Below, in pieces: positions 29,601-44,600 of a stretch of 64,000 nucleotides of DNA. The DNA is from Prinia subflava (taxonomy: Eukaryota; Chordata; Aves; Passeriformes; Cisticolidae). Numbering within the stretch: the stretch's first letter is position 1; each line of letters starts with the position of its first letter. A program made the translations under genes and the position numbers. Where the stretch lies: positions 58,595,485 to 58,659,484 of the forward strand of contig NC_086248.1 of NCBI RefSeq assembly GCF_021018805.1, written 5' to 3'. The notes below the pieces were generated by a model. It searched no databases. It saw nothing but the letters and a program-made list of their open reading frames with translations, and was not told where the DNA came from.

Positions 29601-32600
29601 ATTTTGACGTGTGAAAAGCCCATAGACTGCAACATCTAATGAAATAACATTTATTCTGGTTTAATTTTATTCCTGCAACTCATCAATTTCTTAGCATTTG
29701 TTCTTGCATGCTGAGAGCTACAAAATAAAAAGCACAACATTTGCATAATATTGCTCACAAATTTCACATACTTGTCTGTTAAATAACCTCAGCCTTCATC
29801 AACAAGTCTTGAGAACCCATATAAAGCAAAATACAGTAAAGGGAAGCTGCAACTTGTTTAGTTTGCCACACTACAGCCATTTCAAAAGCTAAATGTAGAT
29901 GTGAGCTGTGGCAATGCTACAGGGATGTTGCAATGATGCAAGAGGAAGCAGCTCAGATAATGAGTACAGTGACCAAAGCATTGCTTACCATAACCACGGA
30001 GGGATGAGCGGGGTGTGCTGGCAGCAGGTCCGGATCCAGCTCCTCCATTCCCTCGGACAGCCCCTCCACTTCTGTCACTGTCAGCAGCATGGTGGCATGC
30101 TTTGCTTTCATTGTCAGCATCTTGCACTTGGAATTCAAAGACGCAATTTGCTCCTGGTATCCTTTGATCTTCTGAGCCAGCTCCTGCGGAAACATTTTTT
30201 TCCCGCTGATGCTGCTGCGGCCGGGAGAGGCCAGGGCAGCGGCAGCATTCCAGCTTTCCCGGCGCAGCCACGCCGTGCGCTGCCGGCGGTGCCGGTGCGG
30301 GCGGCGCTGCCGCTCCGGTGACGAGCACGGAGGAGGGACCCGGCGGCGCTGCGACACCGCCGATCGCGGAGGGGAGGCACGGAGGACGGGCTCCTCACCA
30401 TCGCATCCCGCCCCGGCCTGAGCCCACGGCTGTGAGCTGCACGCTGCAGCAGAGGGGACCGTCTCTCCCTCTTGCTGCCCTATTTCCCCCCGCCCGCGAT
30501 CCGCTTCCATTTATCTGAGGAAGATGAAGCTCCCCCGCATAGTGCATGCCAGGGAAATGAGGTCACGTAGTGGCCACAACTGCAAAAAATGCCCCATTCA
30601 GCTCCCAGCAGGAAGAATGACTTGTGCAAGCAGTAACTCACAAGGTCTAACAGGCTCAAATGTGATAGGAACAATCAGTCACGTAACAAGATTAAATGCA
30701 GACTGGATAACTTTTTCTCACTGTTTGGATAAGCTGTCTTTTAATCTCTTTTTGGTTTTGTGTAAGTCTACTGAGTAAAAATTTGAACTGCACAAGACTA
30801 ACCTTTCTTTAGAAAGAGATGGGGAAACTAGCATAAAGCAGACTACTTTTTAGCTATTGGGGGTTTTATGCTTAGGAAATGGTCTATTTATGTGGCCAAA
30901 CACCATCATAAGCTTAAGATTTTTAGATAAAAAAAAGATTAAAATGAATAGCCTGATGACTATTCATAAGCGTCTTCTTTCCTACCCTGTACTGTTGCCC
31001 TGTTCAGTGTCCAGTTTCAAACCTTTCAATTAATATACTTAAAATAAAAAACAGTGGAAGGGTTTCATATTCCTGCTGAAGCTATTGTTCCTGTCTCCTT
31101 AGACACTCAATAACAAGTTGGAGTTTTGATCTAAGAAGTGAAAACATTTGTATAAGCTTGCCTGCTAAATCGGTGGTTATTTGTTCAAGTATATATTTCT
31201 GCTTCATTTTTATATCTGCTTTTACTTCTTCAAAACCCACAGGTTTTCAAGGAAAAACTGCAATAGGAGTTGCAAGATCTAGTAGGCATAATAACATATT
31301 ATTGCAATACCTTTTCAAAAGTAAATAAGACTACTATTTTGGGCTGATAAATTAGAAGTTTTTTTGGTTCTATGGCATTTTAAGTAAGGAAATTCCTCAA
31401 AATTACAGTGCAGAACACTCATTGCAAGAAAAAAGTTAGGAACTGAAACAGCTCAAAGACTGAGGATGACACTTCACTGCTTGAGTTTCAATGGCACCTT
31501 GTCACCATCTGTCATGTTAGCAACAAAAGAATATCTCTTGGTGCTCCAAAACTTTCCTTGGAAACTATAAAACATCAAGCAGAATAGTCCAAAACCAAGC
31601 TGCAATAAAATCAAGCCATAAATTTAATGTCTAGCAGCTCAAATAGTTATCTGCTCTTTGGCAAATTCCAGTCATTCACAAATGCTCAATGAATGACACA
31701 TCTGAGCCTCAACAGAAAATTCTTGTCATTCAGTATGCTCTATTCCATCAGATTACCGAGTGCAATGATATTTGTGGTATTAATGTCCAATGCATTGAGT
31801 ATCTAAAATGCCTCTTTCAACTGAAAACAAAGAAGAGTAAGTGAAAATGTGATTGTAAAAGAATATTAAAAATAATAAAGCATCTTATAAAAGCAATGTA
31901 CCATGAGGTATTGTATTTTCCATTAATTCTCATGTATGGAAATACTTGCCCACATTCTTATCTGAAATTCTAAAGAAACTCAGGTCAGTAGACATGGTAT
32001 CTACTTACACACATGCATATCAATACAAGCTTCTCAAAAATCAAGATGTAATTTCCTTCTACTTTGTTCCTTCCTCTTAATTTAATTCTAAATATAGCTA
32101 CTACAATTGTTCCCTTAAGTTCTTTTGCAGACAGCCTTTAAAAGGGGATGTGGTGACTGATATTTTCTTAAATTAATAACACACCTAACAAACAACTTGA
32201 CAGCTGTGACTATTGAAGTAGTCTAACATATGGTTCAGAATATTCACTTAATGTTATGCTTTTTCACAGGTATTTAGCAGAGAAAACACGAGCCAAAAAT
32301 ATGCTTATCTCAGTCTTTCAAATCCCCTTACCCCTAAATGTGGAAAGCTTGCACGTATGAAATGTGTCTGTTCTGGCTGATCCCAACATGCATTATCATA
32401 AAGCTGCTGTCTTCCTGCAGATATTTAGGACCACTCCTAGCTACTAAACTGGCTCCAATGTACAGAAAACTTCAAGCTGCCCCATTTTTAATTCCTTCCT
32501 GCCTGCAGCATTATTCCATCCTCCAGCAACATTACCCTGAATTGCTGGTCCCTCTCATGCATTTGCTGTTCCAGTATATTTGAATAGAGAATAGTAGCAT

Positions 32601-35600
32601 TATCAATTATCCAATATTAATAAAACCCATTGTTTGTATATGCAAACTGCTCGTGAATTAATACTAAATAATAGTTGTAACAGCTGGATAGAAAACGAGC
32701 AACACATGTAACATCAGGTTATATTACACACCAGGAAGGATAGCTTTAATTATAAGGTGAAGAAATGGTGCCATCTGGTGCCAAAAGTGACACACGCAGA
32801 TCAGTGGTGCAATTTCTATGCTAGGAATTACACAACAGGCAGATGGAGGTGAAAGGGGCTCAGGAGGAGCTCTCAAGCCAGCACAGCAAGAAGGCTGCAC
32901 AGAGACTATTATGACTTTTTGAAGGGCTAAGAATCCATGAGTTTGTGGGCAGGACCCACAACTCAAGAGCACAAAAATCTTCCCAACAAAGACATTAAAG
33001 AAACCTTTGGAGTGAATGGTGCAGAGTTTTCCTCTAAATCTATTGTGGGTTTCCTGTGATTCAAGTCTCTTGGTATTCTTTACAGAATGTGACTGGTTTG
33101 AAAATGAGCAAGTACCTTGGGATATACATGCATCTATGTACAAGTTCTTTAGGATACAGATACGTACATATGGATCACCGAACGAGTTGTGATTAACTGA
33201 CCAACTGCTCAACTCTGACTTCTGAGACATTTCTCAGTCAAGTTCTAATGTTAACTGCTCCTTAATTATGCAATGCTTTTGTTTATCATAATGTTGTCTG
33301 AAGGTTAGGCTATATCTAACTAAAACGAATTGTCCACATTGTACCAATAGCAGGAGTTCCTCTCTGGGATTAAGCCTATCTGCTCAACTAGCCTTGAGGA
33401 AATCTGAATAGCAACTCAGCTATCTTATGCCTGTTGCTTATGAAAGGTTGTCTGGGTCAGTGAGCTGCCACTGAGGCCAATGTTTTGATGCATTTTGGGT
33501 CCCATACCTCATTACGTGAAATCTGGACCTGGAGTTCCTGGATGTTGCTGGTTGCTATTGGCTTGTCTTGGATCTCGCGATGGGCACTCTCTATCATCTG
33601 CTGCAAATGTTTCATTTCTTGCTCATATTGCTCATACTGAACCACTGCTTCCTAGAGAAAGGGAAAAAAGATTGAGTGTCTACATGAAAATTAATTTTCA
33701 CTTAATCTAAGCATGACACATCTCCCTCCTGAAGTATCTGGCACTCACATCTTGACAAGCAAAGCAGGAGTACAGTCAGGAAAATGTCTGTTGATAAATA
33801 TTGTGAATTGCCATGATTTGAATAGTTTCATTTATTTAAGTATTTCCCAAACCCACAGTCCACATAACATGATCTTTTAGATTTCTGATGTAAGGTGCTG
33901 TAACTTCTGATTCCAACAAGTACCTGAACCAAGCACAACCACAAAAAGATAACCTTGCTTAGTCTCATGATTTTATTATAAAGCATTTTCATCTGCTTTT
34001 TCACTTCAGGTGTTCATTTGTGACTACAAGAAAAACTTAGATATTACAGAAAATACAGCTGGGGCACGATTATGAAGATGGATTCAGATAATTATCCCAC
34101 CAATGTAGTATCAGTTCTTTCTATCACAGACACATGAGCAGATTGTCTAACCCATTTTTAAATTCTTCAGTGTGACATTGTAACCTTTCTTGTATTTAAG
34201 GATCATTAATTATCCTTAATTATCAAAAGTCTCTTCTGTTATCCAACTTGAAACTCTGTAGTTGCACCCTAGCCTATGGAATATGCTACATATATTCCTA
34301 TCACTAAATAGCAGAGAAGAAAAGCTTATTCTCTTCTTTGGAAATACCTTTTATGTGTTTAATTATAAATAAACAATGAAACAAAATCTAGTTTACTCGT
34401 ATTTAGCAAAACTTGAAAATACAAACTTAATAGACATTGAATGGTTCCAAAATCAGAAAACAAACAAATATAAACTATAAATAAGGAGAATAAAAGTAAT
34501 TATTTTTATACCACAAAATTAATTATCTGGAAAGTTTTTATGCAATCTTCAGAAACAGCCAATGTTCTATTAATGTATTATTAATGTTATATTATTAATA
34601 TGCCGTATTAATGTTATATATATTCTATATATAATGTTATATATCATAGAATATATATGCTATATAAATGTTATATTATTAATGTGTTATTAATTTTATT
34701 AACTGATTATATATCTTAGAAAATATACAATTGTATATTATCTGTTTGTCTAGTTAATCCTAAAAAATTACAAAAATCATAGCATATCAGGGAGAGAACT
34801 GAGGTGAGAGGCTGATGAGTAAATCAACAATTAACATGGTCATGAATATTACAGTCAGGACTAACAGAGACTTAGTGGGGAAATCCCCGATGGTGCTACA
34901 GAACAGAGGACTGCAGAAAGATGTAAATTCTGTGTTTTCACCACTATTTGCATGCGGCTGCTCGAGTTCCTCTGCGTGGCTGCCGGGGTGGAGCTGCACT
35001 TGCCTGCATGATGTTGCACTGCTGAATGGCGCTGTGCTGCAGGCGGCTGGCCTCCTCCTGCAGCCGCAGGGCGCTGTGGCACAGGGGCAGGCTGGTCACC
35101 ACCTCCTCGGGAATCCTCAGGGCGCTCTGGCACTCCTGCACGGCCTGAACCTTTGGCTTCAGTGACTCCATTTCAGACAACAGGTGCTAGAAACAAAGTC
35201 AGCGCCACAATAAACCAATTTTTCAGAAATCCCAGAGCATTTCATGCAGCCAAAGAAAAATAATATGTTCAAGCAATAATAGAAATTTTTTTTCTAAAAA
35301 ATTTTCTAAATATAATTAGAAACACTTTCTCTGGAGTTGCTCATTGTGAAATGAGAATTCTTTTAAAGAGTATTTAAGCAAGAAGCCCATACTCTAGATA
35401 TAAAAATAATTAATGAAAAAGCATAGTAGTACCTATTGCTAAGTGTCCAAGTAAAAAAAATATATTTCTTATAACAGATTTGAGAAAATAGATTTAAAAA
35501 CTCCAAAAATCAAAGCAGCACAAGAGTAATCTATATATACACATATCTCAGTGTTAAAATCTGAGTGGAACTCCCTGCTGGGACATAGAAGCACGTTTTC

Positions 35601-38600
35601 AAAACAGCACCTGAATCCCATTGTATTCACAACCATCCTCTGAAAATACAAACCATAGCTGAAAATGTTGCTTGAAATTCAAAAGGCAATCAAACAGAAA
35701 GGAATACAGCAACCTTTTTCTTTGAATAATCATAAGCTGTATGCCTTTGTTAATAGTGCCTATTCTATACAAGATGTCCATTCAAGCAGTCTGTTCAAAT
35801 GCATGAGAAGGGTCTTAGTGCAATGTTTGGAGAATAGATTTGATCACCATTCTTTTTATCTACATTGAGGAGTTTAATGTATGCACAGATATGAAAAAAA
35901 CAAAAACAAAACCAGGAAAAGGAAAGGTTGATAAAAAGGGCCTTAGCACATTAGAAAAAGATTTTAGATTCCATAGATATAAATCAGCTGGACAATGAGA
36001 CAAACAGGGATAGAGAATTTGGTTATGTCCCTTCCCTTATAAATAGGGGACGATATAGAATAAAGAACGATAGCTAAGTGGAGCTGAAGTGCAAACTGAT
36101 GAGAGGATTGTTTGTTTTTTATTTCTGCAGTTTCATGACATGGCAGACAATCTAACCAGAGTTTTGCTATAGTGACCTATTCCTCAGGCAGCACATGTGG
36201 GACCTCTCCCTTGTCAGACCCCATACTGCTGCCAAAGGGTGTCTTTATTGTTCAGTCAGCACCCAGAGGCACCCTGGGGGCTGTGTGCCAGCCAAGCACT
36301 TCCCAACATCCCCTCTCTGGTCTGGTGAAACAGGTGCACAGGGGCTACAGCCCCTTTCTGTACCAAAGAAAGCCGTATTGTGAGACCTGCTAGAGCCAGG
36401 ACAAAGAGTACACATAAAACTCAGTGTAAACTCCACGTTCCTTTATTCTTATGGTGGGTGATGTGTTTCACTTACACTCCTCAAGGCCACATTCTCAAAT
36501 CTGTTTGCAAGTCCCCAGAATAAAGACTGCATATTTTAATGAAAAGGAAAAGCTTCTTCCATATGTTTTTCTGCAGATTTTAATCCTAAAGTGAACCTGC
36601 TAACATCCAGTTTTTACTGGCAGACTGAGACAGTTAAATCTCCATATTAGCTTGCAGAAACACATCTTGAGAAACTCAGAAAGCTATGATTTCTCTTACT
36701 TTTCCTGTTAAGAAACTGAGACCAAACTAACAAACTGACAAATCTCCATAGCAGATCAAATGCAGTAGAGATAGCCACAATATCTTATGGAGATAATTCA
36801 ACTAAGCATTCCAAAATGTAACTGGTCTGAAGGAAACCTGAATTATTTCCTATGCTCCAGATTACTATTGGAGAAGCTAGCAATAAACTATATCATTATG
36901 TCTCTATCTGTAAAATTATTATAACAATCTAGACTTCCTTCTGAAGTACTTTAAGAACCTCTTGACCTAGATAAGAATTAGGCTTTATTACAATTATTAA
37001 TATGGATTAAATGGATTGGATGCACACTTCTCAGAACTGCATCAACCTAAGAACGGGCTCATCAAGAATTACACTTCAACCATTCCCTCAGAAGGAATGA
37101 TTCTTCTTGCTCCATGCCTTATTTCCTTGGCAGTATCTTGGGGCTACACTCTGAAATGGTGACCCACCTAAGAAACACAAAAAATCAGTTTCATCAACAG
37201 TCATTATCCTTTGTGTAAGGTCACACTAATCAAATATTAACTCTTAGGTCTGGTCTTTTACCTGTCTATGAGAAAGTTGCTCTTTCAAGCTCAAATGGCC
37301 GAGCTCTGGAGATGTCAGCGTGGCTTGGGCTTGCTCCAAAGCAGCCTGTAGGGCTCTCAGCTCAATTTCAAATTTCTTCATATCCTGAAACACGTTTGAT
37401 TCAGGGATGAATAAGAGGAAAAATAGAAATCAACATATATCTGTCTGGATTTTGCAGGTACATCCCCCTTACATCCAGTGCAAAAAACAATTCATAGTTT
37501 TGACAGTTAATTTTAAATGTTTAAAATATTAGATAAAAATAGCAGTATTTTGACCGTCTAGAAAAAGGGATTGCAAAGGCAGAGTTATTAATTTAAGTAC
37601 TTCAAACTCAAATACAGCATATGCTTTATAAACTGAAAAAGCATGTTTATTCTTTTCATTGCACTCATTTGTAGAGGTAGGCCTTACACTATGAAATTCT
37701 GGTCTGGTCCAGTACTGATCTAAATTAATAAAGAACAGCATTTAGATATCATTTAAGAGAAGAATAAAGGAAATAGCAGAACATAAGTGTCAACATATAC
37801 ACTTTTCAAGTATTTTAGCACGTAGGTGCTCAGTGCTATTTGAGACACACCATTATCCCAAAAATATCCATCCAGAAAGGGCACTTATAACAGGACCTGC
37901 AGAAATCTTGTGCCCATCTGAGTCAGCACCTGAAGGCAGCATCTAGAACAGTGCACCATACCTGACTTTAGACAATGAAGTCACGCCCTGTATAGACCAC
38001 AAATTATCTTCACCACCAGTAATCTCAGTAGTATGATGCATACATCACCCTAGATGCCAGCTAGCATTAGAAAAAACTGTTTTCATGTACCTTGGCAGCA
38101 TCTTGGAGGTTTGGCAGCTGCACTTTGATAACTTGCTGCAATTCCTCCGTGCGCCGCCCCAGTTCCAGCACTTGCTGTGACATTCCTTCAGTACAGTATA
38201 CACTTGCCAGGTAATCAATCCTCTCACTCATGGCCTCAAGATCACCGTGAATCTCTCCAGACTCGTCAAGAATGCTCTAGGTGGAGATACAGGCAAATTG
38301 AATGTCAGGTTTCAGACTCAATGACACATATCTTTTAAGTATATTTTTCTGCAAACTCTTCAGTCTGTACACAGTCGTAAGCCTATGATTAAGTTCCACT
38401 GATTTCCTGTAAGGCTTAGGCAATATGCTCAGTTCTGAAGCTCTGCTGAAGTGCTTCAGCTTATAGAGACTGCGAAACAAAAGGTTAAGTTATGAAGCTT
38501 CAGCAGCTGTACTTATCAACAAATTAATTTTAGTGTTTTGCTATACACATTTATCTGTAAAAGTATAATATACACAATCTATGGAGAATATTTGTCCTGG

Positions 38601-41600
38601 AAGTCTCATATACCTAATAGAAGGTAGAAGAAAGCACTTGGGTGAAGTGTTACAGCAGGGCAGGAGTTGTTAATGCTGCCTAAAAAAATCACTGACAAAG
38701 TGGGATGGCATTGGTTAAGCCTTTATCATCAGATTTCAAAGCAGGGAAAAAGCCACAGCAAAACCAAACCAGAAATTCTGTCTCCAGCTTCCCTCAGGAT
38801 AAATTGCCTGGAAACTCCTATTCAGAATACAAAGTTTGACATAGTACACTGCACTAACATACAAGAATGCAGCTGACAATTAAGTAATGTAGACATAAAA
38901 ACCGTAATTTATGTTTGTTTTGGTATTAGTGATACATTATTATTATTATCGTATGATGCCTTGATTTCTTTCACTCTGTCATGTAACACCAGGCAAGTTT
39001 GAACCTCATCAAAACATCCCACTAATCTCACACACACATTCCACACACAGACGCACACAGAACAAATTGCACAATCACAGGGACAGCAAATTACTCTGAT
39101 ATGAAATGCTTAGGAAAAGGATTGGAAGAAACTCTTCTGTTAGGTATCAGTCTGAGAATATTTGGTATAAAACTCATTAGATGAGAACAGAGGCTATTCC
39201 AGTTTAGAATAATGGAGAAAGAAAAAAAACCCCAAACTTAAAATTGTGTTTGATTAACTAAAGCTTTAGAGTATGAGCGGCAATAAACTGCTTGGTGTGA
39301 TAGAATCACAGTGTGCAGATATGTTACTCGACAAAAAGCTTCTATGAAACCAAACTACTTGAATAACATTCAACTTGGAATCACATTTTTATTCTACAAC
39401 GTATCTTTATTTCAGTTTTCAAAACTTCAGACAACTTCAAAACCAATTAATCATTTTTAAGGCTTGGGTGAACAGTCAAAGAAATCTAGCACTTTAGGAG
39501 GAAGTAGAAGTCCATTGCTTTGAAAAGAGCTTTTTATATACACTGCCTTTTAAATTTCATAGGGCACATAATCACCTGGTAGGCTTTAAACTGATCACGA
39601 AGCTGAGAAGAAGAATTCCATGTTATACTACCATGCACTAGGATATTTGCTTTCTCAATCCATTTCAATATGAACTCCAGCATCTCATTGTATTCTTCCA
39701 AGTGTGAAGCAGCCTGGATAAAAGAAAAATTTGCTTAAGCCTAAGATGTAATTTTGTACAATTCTTGGAGGATGAAAAAACTAATTTCATTGTTTTAACC
39801 TGGGGATCATTTTAACAACTTTTCCTTCCTTCTTACTTTATGTAGTTAAAATAGGTCTGTTTACAGTAGTAGAGACTATCTATTTTGGGGGAAAAAAAGG
39901 AGCTATAAGAATGTGGGTCACACTGGGAGAGTCCATTAATGATCAAATATTTCTCTGGAGGGTACACTCCCCGTGCATATTTCTGCCTCACATGTGAGTT
40001 CCAAAATACTTTATCTTTCTATTAAATCCTCTAAATCACCTTTTTTTTTCTTTTTTTTTTCCTTTTTTTTCTTTTTTTTTTTCTTTTTTTTTTTCCTTTT
40101 TTTTTCTTTTTTTTTCTGAGTCTGCTTTGTCCACTCAGTCTGCTGTATTTCCAAAAAATGGAATGTTGCCGTATTTCAAAATACAGGACAAAAGTTCTGC
40201 TTTCTGATTAATCCAATTTCTATTTAGAAAAGGAGTCATAAGGCACAATTTTCTCTTCAGCAGGAATAATTTCAGTTATGTTCATGAATTTCCTCCTTAT
40301 AAAGGATGAATCAAATCCAATGCGACCAAACTGTATTTTCAAGCAGTTTTCAGTACCTATAATTTTTTATAATAAGTCCATTTTTTGATGCTGAACAAAA
40401 ATGTCCTAACGTTAAATCTCTTTACCAAGTACCTTTGACTGAGTTCTTACTTTGATAATAATTTTCTATCTCTTCTTAAAAACAATTTTTCAGAGGAAAC
40501 TGAAAAGAATATTTTGAAGTTTTCTTACAGAAGCAACTTCATGCATGCAGAAAGGAGAACTCATATTTTATCAAGGTATTGATGGCAGAACCATAGAAAA
40601 TCCATTTATTTGTTTTGGCTAGAGTTTTTTGGGGATAAGAACAATTAAGAAAAAAAAAAGGAGAAAGAATTTGAGATACTTTTAAGGGAATACATCTTTA
40701 TGAATGCCAAAATATTGCATAAATATTATGTTATTATCAGGGCAAATGTATATAGGCTTTTCTATTGAATGTACAAGTTATATTCACCTTCTGTGGATTG
40801 CAACTAGAGCAAAATAATTCTTTTTTTAACTTTTGTGTTTAATGCTGCAAATACAGGTAACACTGACAAAACAGAGACCCTGAGAAGCACGAGGTATTGT
40901 TTTGAGGCATGCTACTGTGAGATCTGCAAATATTTTAGGGCACCAAAGGAACCAAACAGCAGGCGATTTCTGCAAGGGGGTGTTAAAGCAGCATCTGAGA
41001 ATTATTTCACCCTCTGATTTGACCTGTGTCTCTTTGGAATGTGATGCAAGCCCTGACTAATAATAGGCACATGTGCCAAGGAATGCCCTGTCTGGCATAA
41101 CTCCAGGAAAACAGATGAGATGTTTGCATGCTCCTTCTGGTTCTGCGAGGAAACAGCAGAAAGGATTTAAGATCATACCTGACTGAGCTTGGCTGCTCTG
41201 TACTCAGCCTGCCGTATGGTCTGCTGGTGCAATGCAGTGAGTTTCCCTATCCTGTGAGCTAGCTGCTTAGCCAGGGGCACGTTCTGCTCTGCAAAGTCCT
41301 GGACTGATGCATCTAATTCCAACAGCTTTATATTGCAGCTGTCCAACTCGTCACCAAGGATCTAGACAGAAAAACAATCAAATCAGTGATCCAGGAAGTG
41401 TTAGCTTTATGGTTGATTATTTCTAGTCCAACTTGCAACTTTTATACCCTGTCCAGAGTCTCCACAGTTTTTTCCATTTTTAAGCAGGAAAGCAGAACAG
41501 CAGGATGTTTGGTCATGTCTTAAGCATGTGCCATTACTCTTTCTCCTCTGACTTCCTGGCTGAAATGGAAAACCGTTTTCCCTGCCATAGCCAAAGACTG

Positions 41601-44600
41601 AGCCACTTCAGTGTGACATTAACTGTTCTCAGACATCTTTCTGTGTTTGTTTCTGAAACAAATTGTCAGCGAAGACTGCCATGACAAGGATTTTTATTTA
41701 TTGGAAAAAGATTTTGTTTTATTGCTGTCTTAAAATATAGGTTTATAAACTCATTAAAATGTAGTTACTCATTAATGGATTAAGAAAACTTTAATTTTAA
41801 TTTGAAATTTGCATTTTCATAGCATGATCTTGAAGAGGCTACTGGTTATTTTTGTATTTGTTTATTATATTCAAGGTATTACAAATTAATTGTTTTTGTA
41901 ACATAAATAAGTCACAGAATCATATTACAGGTTAGGTTGGTGGAAGGGACCACAGTGGGTCATCTGGTCCAACCTCCCTGCTCAAACAGGGTCACCCTAA
42001 GGCACATGGCACAGGAGTGTGTCCAGATGGTTCTCGAATATCTCCAGTGGGAGACCCTCTCTGGACAACCTCTTCCAGTGCACAGACACTGCACAGTAAA
42101 AAGTAAGTCCTCATGTTCAGCTGGAACTTCCTGTGCATCAGTTTCTGCCCATGGCCTCTTGTCTCACTGCTTGAACAAGCACTCCAGCGTCTCTCCACTT
42201 TTTCCTACAAATTTAAACTGCAATAATTCAGAACCCTGCTACAGGTGCTTCAAGAAGTTACTTCAAGCTCTCCAGGTTAGGGCTGTCCTGGCAGACACCC
42301 TCGGAGTGCAAGTTAGGATCAACTGTTATGATAAATCAGTATTATTCCACAAACTTGGAGACATAACTTTCTACATGTAGACACAAAGACAGATGTTAAA
42401 CTGCTCATCAAAATACAAAGACACACATATTACAGCAAGCATAAATAAACATATTTACTACAGATATTATGCAGAATTTATATGCTGTTTGTGAAGGAAG
42501 GATCCATTTGACTTGAGTCACATGGATTTAAAGCAGATTTTTATTTTATTTTTTCACAATCTTTTTCAAAGTTAATATAAAAATATCTACTGCTGCAACC
42601 AAAGCCAACCCAGTCTCAAGAGTATCAGCTAAATGCTGACATCAAAGCAGTTGAAACATTACTACATCTCCTGTGACAGAGAGTTTTCATTTATGCAACA
42701 TAAGAAAGCAGATTTCACTGGCTTTCTGCTTTCTTACTGAAATCAAGGAGGTGCATCAGGGATATAGTTCAGTGACACTTGCAAAGCAAACAGCATTTTG
42801 GAACATCTCAAGCATCTCATGAAAATAAACAGGTAATTTATGACATACCAGTCAAGCTAAATCTTCTCCTATTTCCTATGCTTTGCTTAATTCCAGACAG
42901 TAATCCAGCCAAGTTTATCTTTGACTAGTTAAAATAACAAACCAACAACAAAAAAAACCCAAACCCAAACCCTAAGCCAACCCCTTTTCCATCTCTCCTC
43001 TCTCCAAAATCCATTACTCACATATGACAATCCTGATTTGGTCATTACACTTCAGTACAGATGATTTTTTCTGAGTGTGGCACATATGTAAGATTAAGCA
43101 AACCTTCAAAAAAAACCAAGAGTCCTTTGCACTACTCTTAATTGCATGAGTAGTACTTTACCTCATTGTTGAGCCAAATGATGTGAGATGGGCTACAAGT
43201 AAAATTCTATTAATCTATTTATCATAAAGAATGATCTTTTCAGTACAGACTGAACAAGGAGCAGTTTGAAGGTTCCTCGGGTTTTCCCAGATTTGAGTCA
43301 TACTTATTTAAAAGGAACTGTGAAACTTTGTCCATCTGACTGTAACACTCAGCTGCTTCCTCCAAATTCTGTTACCTGTGTGGGCCAGTTTTCAAAGAAT
43401 ATTGTTTTTTAAATCTCATCAGTCAACTCTTATTTTTGTATAATTCTCTTGAACTACATTAAAAATCTGTGTCCTGCAAGTCTTCACAAACACCACTTTG
43501 GTATGAAGTGAGTGTCTCATTTCAGAAAAATTTATAGCATAACCACATAAGGAAAGCCTTGTCTTACCTTTTGTTCAAGTTTAGCTTGTGCTATATCATT
43601 TGTTTTCTTTTTCAGTTTGGAAAGAATGGTATTTAGCTCATTTGCTATCCCTTGAATTTTCTGTTCAAACTCTTGATTCAATGTTTTTATTTGCTGAGTT
43701 TCTCTTTCTTTGGTTTGAATCTGTCAATAATAAGAATTAAATTCAATAATCAGAAATCACCCCTCCTTAAAGGAAATTAACTTCATTTAACTTTAATTCA
43801 AATGATGAAGGTAATAAAACTATTCCGTGTTGTCACGGTTTGGCCACAGCAGGATACCAAGCTATAAAGCTTGAAGAAGGGCTGTAGATCTGTTACACAC
43901 TTATCTACTGCACTTTACCTGATCCTGTACAGTTACAAGGGCCAGTCCAACTTCTGCTAAATGAAGAGAGAGTTCAGAAGGCAAAATGGTATAAAGTCCC
44001 AAGTATTTATTCTGTTGTTGTTCAGCCAGTTTTTCAACAGCCTGACGATGAGTAGTAACTTCACCAAAGAGAGACTAATGACAGAAAAAACAGTATTGTT
44101 AATAACAATGAGAATATATCTCAAATACCTTTAAAATAAAATATCACAGTCCATCATCTAATTCATGCTTTATGAATTTGTCTAGTGGGCTACTAAAAAA
44201 TTCATTAATATTGTCTAATTTGAATTTGTTGTGGGTTTGAAACTATTAACATTCACTAGCAGATTAAAATGAAGATAAATATTGTGATTTGGAAGTTGAC
44301 AAATTTGGTATACCTGCAGCTCCTGAAGTTGAATGTCCACTTCTGCATCAGGGCTTAATAAATATTCTTTTGTTTCCTGGATCCATGACTTCACAATATT
44401 AATCTCTGCTTCAACCTCCTCACGCTCCTTCAGCTCTTGTTTCACCACCTTCATGCCTTTTTTAACTTTCTGTTGCATACTTCAGAAAGAAAGAAACAGT
44501 AACTATTTGTGAAGAATTAAGCGATGTCTAAAAACACAGCTTTGTCAAAAAATACTGAATAATAAAGATAATGATTAGGAGCACCACATCCAGAGAAATA

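Noticed and set aside
29908..30421. Plus-strand and off-frame minus-strand open frames over the CpG island
   Set aside because: High GC lowers stop frequency; they overlap e24 in wrong frames.
32724..33230. 168-codon minus-strand open frame
   Set aside because: No recognisable domain, Cys/Ser/Pro-rich chance-like mix, sits in the long intron before e24, and does not fit nesprin.
41937..42380. 147-codon plus-strand open frame
   Set aside because: Lies over the reversed CR1 fragment; antisense of a repeat.
42950..42985. Telomere-like aaacccaaaccctaa run
   Set aside because: Only one true CCCTAA unit; simple A/C-rich sequence.
43826..43850. tgtcacggtttggc, similar to the start of an avian LTR
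   Set aside because: Similarity covers only about 14 bases and is not continued.
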